From assembly GCA_964455095.1 (NCBI GenBank), contig CAYVUV010000120.1, positions 1 to 44,486 of the forward strand: a stretch of DNA of 44,486 bases, given 5' to 3'. Position numbers and translations under genes: made by a program. Each line of letters opens with the position of its first letter. Within the stretch, counting starts at the first letter, position 1. The notes under the pieces are model-generated. The model was not told where the DNA came from and searched no databases. It saw nothing but the letters and a program-made list of their open reading frames with translations. Positions 35,562 through 41,900 of this stretch are shown piece after piece. The stretch comes from CAYVUV01 sp964455095. GTDB lineage: Bacteria > Desulfobacterota > Binatia > HRBIN30 > CADEER01.

Positions 35562-35908
35562 GGGAAACCTACTGAAGCAGTTAGCACACGGTATTGCGAC
35601 AGTCTTGCGGGCGAGGAGTCGGAGGGCTCCCGCGAAGACGCGAAGCCCAGCTCGGTTCCCTCTCCCGAGTTGGGAGAGGGTTAGGGTGAGGGGGATTTAA
35701 TTGATCTTCTTCCTCAGCTTTCTGAAGGATCAACGGCTCGCGGCACCGCGGGCGAGTGAGGTTGGAAGAGTGTTGAATCCCCCTCACCCAACCCTCTCCC
35801 ATCCGGGAGAGGGCTCGGAGTTCGCGTCTTCGCGGCTTCGCGCGAGCCTCTTTTTCTTGGAGTAAATGCCCTTTGCGTCAAAGGTCCGCGGCGCAGTATG
35901 GTCGACGG
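35562..35908. other. 347-base divergent intergenic region with a large inverted repeat
   Basis: The gap between two divergent radical SAM genes. It is dominated by a GGGAGAGG element (35658-35813) nested inside an outer perfect 14-bp inverted repeat, CGCGAAGACGCGAA at 35631-35644 and its complement at 35821-35834. No gene is seen. Promoters for both sides are expected near the edges. Confidence 0.6.
35631..35834. repeat. GGGAGAGG inverted-repeat element inside an outer 14-bp inverted repeat
   Basis: The inner element (35658-35813) has the arms CCCTCTCCCGAGTTGGGAGAGGG...GAGGGGGATTTAATTGATC and TTGAATCCCCCTCACC...CATCCGGGAGAGGG, of the long subfamily also at 23528. The outer CGCGAAGACGCGAA pair makes the whole 204-base region able to form a long cruciform. 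Confidence 0.8.
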
Positions 35909-37288
35909 ATGGCGCGCGTCCTGCTCATCAATCCGCCCGCTCCGGGGCGGCCGGTCCTGCGCGACTACGCGTGCGGCGAGACGACCAAGGCCGACTATCT
36001 GTGGGCGCCGATCGACCTGCTCGTCCTGTCGGGGCTGCTCGACGCCGCGCACGAGCTGCACGTCATCGACGCCGTCGCCGAGGAGCTCGGCCCGGCCGAG
36101 GCCCTGCAGCGCGCCCGGGCGTTCGGACCCGAGGCGGTGTTCTCGCTCACGGCCGCCGTCTCGCTCGACCATGACGACGGCTTTCTCACTGCGCTGAAGG
36201 ACAGCACCGGGGCGCGGATCTACGGGCTCGGCGACGTCGCTTCGTTCGCTCCGGTCGAGACGCTGGCGCGCACCCGTTCGTTCGACGGCCTGGTGCAGAA
36301 CTTCGCCGACCCGACCTTGATCGAGCTCGCCGGCGGCCGCACCGAAGGGGCGCGCAGCGTGGTGTTGCGCAAGGGCAAGGACGCCGACGTGCGTCTGGTC
36401 CGCAACGACGGAGCGCTGCAATACGGTCTGCCGCGTCACGACCTCTTTCCGCTGACGCGCTACCGCCTGCCGTTCACGCGCTGGCGCAGCTCGACGACCA
36501 TCCTGACGCGCTACGGCTGCCCGTTTCCCTGTACGTTCTGCGCCTCGCGTTATCTGCCCGGCCCGGAGCGCGCGCTCGACGACGTCATCGCGGAGCTCGA
36601 ACGCATACGGCGCCTCGGCATCTCCGAGGTCTACATCCGCGACTTCACCTTCGGCCCGACCCGGCGCCGCGCTCAGGAGCTCTGCCGCCGTATCATCGAC
36701 GCAGATCTTGGCCTGCGCTGGTCGGCCGAGTGCCGCCTCGACGTGCTCGACGAAGAGACCCTCGAGCTGATGAGTCGCGCCGGCTGCGAGGTGATTCTGG
36801 TCGGCATCGAGACCGGCGACGAAGAGGTGGCGTCGCGCCTCGGCAAGACCGTGCGCGCCTCGCGCGTGCATCGCATCCTGCAGAAGGCCCGCGGGCTCGG
36901 CATTCGCTCCTGCGGCCACTTCGTCCTCGGCAGCCCCGAGGAGACGCGGGCGCAGATCCAGTCGACCATCCGCCTCGCCCGCGCGCTGCCGCTCGACTAC
37001 GCCTCGTTCAACCTCTACGCGCCGCGTCTGGCCACCGACATGCGCAAGCGGCTGGTGGAAGAGGGCCGCGTGCGCGACGGCGACTTCTCGGACCAGGACG
37101 TCTCGCTGCAGGCCAACAGCTTCGCGCAGATGGATACCGCCGAGCTGCGCCGGCTCTTCCGCTGGGCGGTGGTCTCGTTCTTCCTGCGGCCGCCGCACGT
37201 GTTGCGGCTGCTGCAGAGCACGCCGTGGTCGACGCTGGCGCGCCAGGGCGGCGGCGTTCTGCGCGGCGTGCTGGAGGCGCGCCGGTGA
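35909..37288 (+). CDS. B12-binding-type radical SAM protein (BchE/HpnJ-like layout)
   Basis: 459 residues from the ATG at 35909 (ARVLLINPPAPGRPV, the classic opening of a B12-binding radical SAM enzyme). Residues 1-160 are the cobalamin-binding Rossmann part. The cluster motif is C204-PFP-C208-TF-C211, preceded by TTILTRYG. Later come IRDFTFG and VGIETGDEEV, standard for the TIM barrel. Enzymes of this layout methylate or cyclise substrates including hopanoids, bacteriochlorophyll precursors and antibiotics. Its stop overlaps the start of a GT2 gene (GTGA), and that gene overlaps an amidotransferase gene, so the three are one unit. Substrate unknown. Confidence 0.9.
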   Translation: MARVLLINPPAPGRPVLRDYACGETTKADYLWAPIDLLVLSGLLDAAHELHVIDAVAEELGPAEALQRARAFGPEAVFSLTAAVSLDHDDGFLTALKDSTGARIYGLGDVASFAPVETLARTRSFDGLVQNFADPTLIELAGGRTEGARSVVLRKGKDADVRLVRNDGALQYGLPRHDLFPLTRYRLPFTRWRSSTTILTRYGCPFPCTFCASRYLPGPERALDDVIAELERIRRLGISEVYIRDFTFGPTRRRAQELCRRIIDADLGLRWSAECRLDVLDEETLELMSRAGCEVILVGIETGDEEVASRLGKTVRASRVHRILQKARGLGIRSCGHFVLGSPEETRAQIQSTIRLARALPLDYASFNLYAPRLATDMRKRLVEEGRVRDGDFSDQDVSLQANSFAQMDTAELRRLFRWAVVSFFLRPPHVLRLLQSTPWSTLARQGGGVLRGVLEARR

Positions 37289-38202
37289 GCGACCGCCGTG
37301 AAGTCGAGGGCGTGAGCGTCATCATCCCCGCCTACGACGAAGAGCACGGTATCGCCGCCACCGTCGCTGCGGTGCGCGCCGCGTTTGCCGGCAGTGAGAC
37401 GCCCGTCGAGATCCTGGTCGTCGATGACGGCTCGCAGGACGCAACGGCGGCGCGCGCCGCGGCCGCCGGCGCGCGGGTCATCGCGCACCCGCATCGCGGT
37501 GGCTACGGGCGTTCCTTGAAGAGCGGCATCCTGGCGGCCGCGCACGAAACCATCGCCATCACCGACGGCGACGGCACCTACCCGGTGGAGGAGCTGCCGC
37601 GTCTGCTCGAACTGGAGCGGACGCATGATCTGGTCATCGGCGCGCGCACCGGGGCCTTGTACCGCGGCACGCTGCTGCGCTCGCCACTGCGCGTGTTCTT
37701 CCTCCTGCTGGCCAGCTTCGTCGCCGGACAGTGGATCCCGGATCCGAACTCCGGGCTGCGGATCTTCCGCCGCCGCGACATCGTGCCGCTTTTTCCCGAC
37801 CTGCCGCGCGGGTTCTCCTTCACCACCACGCAGACGCTGATCATGACGCTGGCCGGAGCCTTCGTCCATTTCCACCCGGTCGACTACCGGCCGCGTGTCG
37901 GCGTGTCGAAGATGCGCCTCGTGCGCCAGTCGCTCCAGGTCGGGCAGGGTCTGATCGAGGTAGTGCTGCGCCACAACCCGCTCAAGCTGTTCCTGCTGGC
38001 GGCGCTGGTGCCGGTGCTCGCCATGCTGCTGGTGCCGCTTTTCGGCGCCGGGGCGGACGTGGCGCTCCTCGCCTGCGCCATCCTCGCCAGCACCAGCCTG
38101 CTGGTCCTCGCGCTGGGGATGCTGGCCGTGGTGGCGCTGCGGCGCGCCCCCGTCGAGCCGAGCGAAAAGAACATCGCGTGTGCGGAATCTGCGGCCTCGT
38201 GA
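37285..38202 (+). CDS. GT2 glycosyltransferase (DPM/GtrB-like) with C-terminal membrane segments
   Basis: 305 residues from a GTG at 37285; frames reaching farther upstream lie inside the radical SAM gene. GT-A fold: VSVIIPAYDEEHG, VVDDGSQDAT, the metal-binding ITDGDGTYP (D94, D96), then DPNSGLRIFRR and SFTTTQTLIM, typical of dolichyl-phosphate mannose synthase and GtrB-like enzymes that load sugars onto polyprenyl phosphate. Two C-terminal transmembrane segments (about 228-250 and 255-285) support a membrane location. It overlaps the upstream gene by four bases and the downstream amidotransferase by 25. Likely role: supply of a lipid-linked sugar to the GT-C enzymes. Confidence 0.9.
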   Translation: MSDRREVEGVSVIIPAYDEEHGIAATVAAVRAAFAGSETPVEILVVDDGSQDATAARAAAAGARVIAHPHRGGYGRSLKSGILAAAHETIAITDGDGTYPVEELPRLLELERTHDLVIGARTGALYRGTLLRSPLRVFFLLLASFVAGQWIPDPNSGLRIFRRRDIVPLFPDLPRGFSFTTTQTLIMTLAGAFVHFHPVDYRPRVGVSKMRLVRQSLQVGQGLIEVVLRHNPLKLFLLAALVPVLAMLLVPLFGAGADVALLACAILASTSLLVLALGMLAVVALRRAPVEPSEKNIACAESAAS

Positions 38203-40010
38203 ATCTCGACGGCGCGCCCGCGGCGCCGGAGCTGATCACGTCGATGGCCGACCGCCTCGCGCATCGCGGCCCGGACGGTGCCGGGCAGCATGTCGCCGGC
38301 CCCGCCGGGCTCGGGCATCGGCGTCTCGCCATCGTCGACAAGGAGGGCGGCGCCCAGCCGATGCTGGCGGGTGAGACGTGGCTGGTCGCCAACGCCGAGA
38401 TCTTCAACCACCGCGAGCTGCGCCGCGAGCTCGAAGCGGCCGGCCATCGGTTCGCAACGCAGTGCGACACTGAAGCGATCCTGCACGGCTACCGCGCCTG
38501 GGGTGACGCGGTCGTCGAGCGTCTGGTCGGCATGTTTGCCTTCGCGCTGTGGGACGGCGAGCGCCGCCGCCTCGTCCTCGGCCGCGACCGCTTCGGCCAG
38601 AAGCCGCTGTACTACGCCGTCGACGGCCAGCGGTTCCTGTTCGCGTCGGAACCCAAGGCCATTCTCGCGGCGCTCGCCGGTGCGCCCGCGATCGAGCCCG
38701 AAGCGCTGGCGCGCTACCTGTTGCTCGACTACCTGCCGAGCCCGTGGTCGATCTATCGCGGGCTGAAACGGCTACCCGCCGGGCACCGCCTCATCGTCGA
38801 GAACGGCGCCGTGCGGCTCGAGCGCTACTGGAGCCTGCCAGCGGTGCTGCCGCCGCCCGATGTCGAAACCGCCTGCATTCGCCTGCGCGAAGCGTTCGAG
38901 CAGGCGGTGCGCATCCGCTTGATGGGCGACGACCCGGTCGGGATCTTCCTCTCCGGCGGCAACGACTCGCGTCTGATCTTGCAGGCGGCGGCCGGCGTGG
39001 CGCCGCCGGCGTGCTTCACCATCGGCTTCGACGACGCGGGCTACGACGAGACCGCTGCCGCCCAGGCGCAAGCGGCCGCGGTCGGCAGCCGCCACTACGT
39101 GCGGCGGTTCAGCGCCCACGACCTCGTCGAGGCCCTCGACGGTCTGGTCCAGCATCTCGACGAACCCTTCGCGGACGCCGCCGTGCTGCCGACCTACGTG
39201 CTCAGCAAGTTTGCTGCCGAGCACGTCAAAGTGGTGCTCGGCGGCGACGGCGCCGACGAGCTGTTCGCCGGGTACGACTCCTTCATCGCGGATCGCCTCG
39301 ACGCCGCGACGCGGCCGCTCGATCCGATCAAGCGCTGGGTCGCGGGCCAGCTGGCGGCGCGGTGGCCCGCCAGCGACCGGCATTTCGGAATGGACTTTCG
39401 CCTGCGCCAGGCCTCGCGCGCCCTAGCGCAGAGCGCCGACGTGCGCGGGCTCGCCTGGACCATGACCCACACACCGGCGGAGATCCGCGCGCTGTACCCG
39501 GCGGCGCCGGCGGGAGATCTCTTTGCCGAGATCCGCAACGTCGCCGCGGCCGACCCCGTCGACCGCGCGCTGCGCATCATGGCGGCCGTCTACCTCGAAG
39601 GCGACATTCTGACCAAGCTCGACCGCGCCGGCATGGCGCACGGGCTCGAAGTGCGGAGCCCGTTTCTCGACCATCGCCTGGCCGAGATCGCCGCCGCCCT
39701 GCCGTCTTCGCTCAAGTTGCGCGGGTTGCGTCGTAAATGGATCCTGCGGCGGGCCTTCGGCACGCAGGGGTGGGTGGCGAAGCACGGCTTCTGGGTGCCG
39801 GTGGCGCGTTGGATCCGCGGCGAGCTGGCGGGGTGGTTCGACGAACTGCTGCTCGATCCTTCGTCGTACCGCGACGGGCTCATCGAACGCCGCGAGGTGG
39901 AGCACCTCCTGCAACGCCACCGCGCCGGCGCGACCAATTTGAGTAAGCCGCTGTGGAACCTGGCCATGCTGTTCGCCTGGAAGCGCAGTTGGCTGACCCG
40001 GTCTCCGTGA
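38178..40010 (+). CDS. asnB: asparagine-synthase-like glutamine amidotransferase
   Basis: 610 residues from a GTG chosen because it leaves Cys at position 2 (CGICGLV), the N-terminal nucleophile that hydrolyses glutamine. The glutaminase half shows AHRGPDG, a NAEIFN variant of the usual NGEIYN motif and GRDRFGQKPLYY. The synthetase half begins near residue 235 with the ATP-pyrophosphatase loop S259-GGNDS264 and continues with LGGDGADELFAGY. Length and order match class B asparagine synthetases and also the amidotransferases of polysaccharide loci. Given its overlap with a GT2 and a B12 radical SAM gene, amidation of a glycan carboxylate such as a uronic acid is at least as likely as asparagine supply. 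The stop lies seven bases from a convergent methyltransferase gene. Confidence 0.9.
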   Translation: MCGICGLVNLDGAPAAPELITSMADRLAHRGPDGAGQHVAGPAGLGHRRLAIVDKEGGAQPMLAGETWLVANAEIFNHRELRRELEAAGHRFATQCDTEAILHGYRAWGDAVVERLVGMFAFALWDGERRRLVLGRDRFGQKPLYYAVDGQRFLFASEPKAILAALAGAPAIEPEALARYLLLDYLPSPWSIYRGLKRLPAGHRLIVENGAVRLERYWSLPAVLPPPDVETACIRLREAFEQAVRIRLMGDDPVGIFLSGGNDSRLILQAAAGVAPPACFTIGFDDAGYDETAAAQAQAAAVGSRHYVRRFSAHDLVEALDGLVQHLDEPFADAAVLPTYVLSKFAAEHVKVVLGGDGADELFAGYDSFIADRLDAATRPLDPIKRWVAGQLAARWPASDRHFGMDFRLRQASRALAQSADVRGLAWTMTHTPAEIRALYPAAPAGDLFAEIRNVAAADPVDRALRIMAAVYLEGDILTKLDRAGMAHGLEVRSPFLDHRLAEIAAALPSSLKLRGLRRKWILRRAFGTQGWVAKHGFWVPVARWIRGELAGWFDELLLDPSSYRDGLIERREVEHLLQRHRAGATNLSKPLWNLAMLFAWKRSWLTRSP

Positions 40011-40017
40011 GGACTGC

Positions 40018-40695
40018 TCAGGCACGTTTGCGCAGCACGAGCAGATATCCGGGCAGCTCCCCGTGCGCGGCACCTGGACCGCCGATGGGCAAGCGCTCGA
40101 GTGCTTCGAGCGTCAGCTCGGGCTCGCCCAGTGCGGCGACCTGCTCGGGCGTCGACTGGTTGTAGCCGAGCGGCTTGCCGAAATCAGGCTTCCACTCCGC
40201 CGTGTGGACCGCGCGGTTGAAGATCACGATCTTGCCGCCGGGGCGCAGCGCCGCCGCGCAGCGGCGCAGGTAGCGACGCCCTTGCTCGACGCGCGGCTCG
40301 CTGAAGAGATGCGCGTCCACGATCAGCACCAGGTCGACGCTCGCCGCCTGCAGACGCGGATTCTTGCGGCCGACCCACCGCACCTTCACATTTCCAAGCT
40401 GTCTCGCGCGCTTCTCGTGCCAGAGCTTGAGGCAGGCGTCCAGGTCGGCGTCGATCGCGTACACCCGCCCCGTCGGCCCGACCGCTTCGGCGAGCCGGAA
40501 GGTCCAGTAGCCAGCCCCCGCCCCGACGTCGGCGATCAGCAGGCCGGGTCGCAGATCGAGGTAACGCGCGATCAGCACCGTCTCGGGCCAGATGTGGCGA
40601 CCGGGGTTTTCGCTCAGCCCCCAGGGGAACGACCACTTCTGACCCAGCTTGGTCCGCTTCAGGAACCCGAGGAGACGAGTACGGCCGACGCTCAT
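40018..40695 (-). CDS. class I SAM-dependent methyltransferase
   Basis: 225 residues. Rossmann methyltransferase with motif I ADVGAGAGYWT (D56, G58, G60, G62), motif II YAIDADLD, and a motif IV-like DLVLIVDAHLF, then LRPGGKIVIF. The opening (RTKLGQKWSFPWGLSENPGRHIWPE) is not part of the fold and may bind substrate. It lies 45 bases downstream of the SGNH gene at 40741 on the same strand. It could methylate a glycan or lipid, but such enzymes are too varied for a specific call. Confidence 0.88.
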   Translation of the reverse strand: MSVGRTRLLGFLKRTKLGQKWSFPWGLSENPGRHIWPETVLIARYLDLRPGLLIADVGAGAGYWTFRLAEAVGPTGRVYAIDADLDACLKLWHEKRARQLGNVKVRWVGRKNPRLQAASVDLVLIVDAHLFSEPRVEQGRRYLRRCAAALRPGGKIVIFNRAVHTAEWKPDFGKPLGYNQSTPEQVAALGEPELTLEALERLPIGGPGAAHGELPGYLLVLRKRA

Positions 40696-40740
40696 ACCTT
40701 ACGGTCCTATTTCGACTCAGCCGGCACTCGCAAGTGAAGC

Positions 40741-41745
40741 TCACGGTGCAGCGGCGGGCAGGACGCGGCGATACGGCACCAAGCGCTCGGCCACCAGCCA
40801 ATCGAAGGTCGCCTGAGTGAGGACGCGATGCCCGAGCGGCGAGAGGTGGATGTCGTCGAGGCGGAGATCGCTGGTCGGGTAGGCGGCGTAGGCAGGGATC
40901 GGGTCGAGCAGCGGGACACGCGCCTGCGATGCCCAGTCGACCAGGGGCTGTAGGTCGCAGCGGTCGGTGGCGGTGAACCGCTCGCTGCGCAGAAACGGGA
41001 AGCAGAGCACGGCGAACCCGGCGCCGCGCTGGGCCGTGCGCGCGGCCATGCGCTGCAGCGGCTCGACGATGGCGCGCTGCACGAGGGGCCCGTTTGGTCC
41101 ATGTGTCAGCTCGATGCCCTGCCACTCGAGCCAGAGCAGGTTGTAGAGGTGCGAGTGCGCGGCGAGGAACCCCAGCGGGCCGCTGACGGGCCGTTGATCG
41201 AGCTGGCGCAGGAAGCGAACTTCGAACAGCTGCCCGTCGCGGTAGGCGAATTCCTGGATGTCGTTCGGGGTCACCCCGACGAGCACCAGATCGGGCTCGA
41301 GCGGCAGACCATCGCGCAAGAACACCTGCTCCTCCTGGGCGGTGTTCCAGCCGCCCTCGGCGAGATTCACGACTTCGTACGGGCCCGCGTCGAGCCGTTC
41401 GTTGAGCTCGCGTTCGAGTAGCCGCGCCGTGCCCTCGCGGTCCTCGACCCGGGCGGGTTGCAGCACCGAGTCGCCGAGCACGACGATGCGGAAGCCCTCC
41501 TTCGCGGGCTTGGGCGTCGGCCGATCGGGATGGGCGCGCCGCCAGACCGCGACGCCGCCCAGCTCCTCCAGCGTCACACCGCCGAATTCCTCATGCGGTT
41601 CCACGGCGACCGGTCGCCCGTCGACGATGGCGAGGCCGCCGTAGCGGCGCGCGAGCCACTCGCCGGCTGCCAGGCCGGTCAGCCAGAGGAAGACGATGAC
41701 GAGCCAGCCCATCAGCCAGCGCGTGTACGGCGCGGCGCCGGTCAC
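40741..41745 (-). CDS. membrane-anchored SGNH hydrolase (copy 5)
   Basis: 334 residues from a GTG (the ATG at 41712 would still keep the membrane segment). One transmembrane helix (residues 11-28), then a short charged spacer and the SGNH domain: VVLGDSVLQP (S93), NLAEGGWN, GVTPNDIQE, and dyad D298-I-H300 in DDIHLSPLGH. It belongs to the same general class as the other four copies but lacks the CC pair. A methyltransferase gene follows. It is divergent from the oxygenase/radical SAM fusion gene, with 150 bases between the two starts. Confidence 0.84.
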   Translation of the reverse strand: MTGAAPYTRWLMGWLVIVFLWLTGLAAGEWLARRYGGLAIVDGRPVAVEPHEEFGGVTLEELGGVAVWRRAHPDRPTPKPAKEGFRIVVLGDSVLQPARVEDREGTARLLERELNERLDAGPYEVVNLAEGGWNTAQEEQVFLRDGLPLEPDLVLVGVTPNDIQEFAYRDGQLFEVRFLRQLDQRPVSGPLGFLAAHSHLYNLLWLEWQGIELTHGPNGPLVQRAIVEPLQRMAARTAQRGAGFAVLCFPFLRSERFTATDRCDLQPLVDWASQARVPLLDPIPAYAAYPTSDLRLDDIHLSPLGHRVLTQATFDWLVAERLVPYRRVLPAAAP

Positions 41746-41883
41746 TTGCGTACCTCGCCCGCGACGCAGGGGACGGGGTCAAGCGCGGATTTGCAGGATG
41801 TCGTCCCCATCTTTCGTCGACCAGCCCGCCCTTACTGCCGCCACGACAGCGTTTCAACTCCGCGCCAGCCTTGGTAAGGGTGG

Positions 41884-41900
41884 GGCAAGGTTCCCTTGCC
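41884..41900 (+). promoter_or_regulatory. perfect hairpin covering the TTG start codon
   Basis: GGCAAGG-TTC-CCTTGCC is a perfect 7-bp stem with a three-base loop. The TTG at 41896-41898, the only start codon between the in-frame stop at 41875 and the conserved domain, lies in the 3' arm. In mRNA this would bury the start and the space where a ribosome site should be. Confidence 0.55.

Noticed and set aside
36730..37284. Upstream extension of the GT2 frame
   Set aside because: The frame is open but lies wholly inside the radical SAM gene; the GTGA overlap at 37285 gives the natural start and the GT2 fold begins directly after it.
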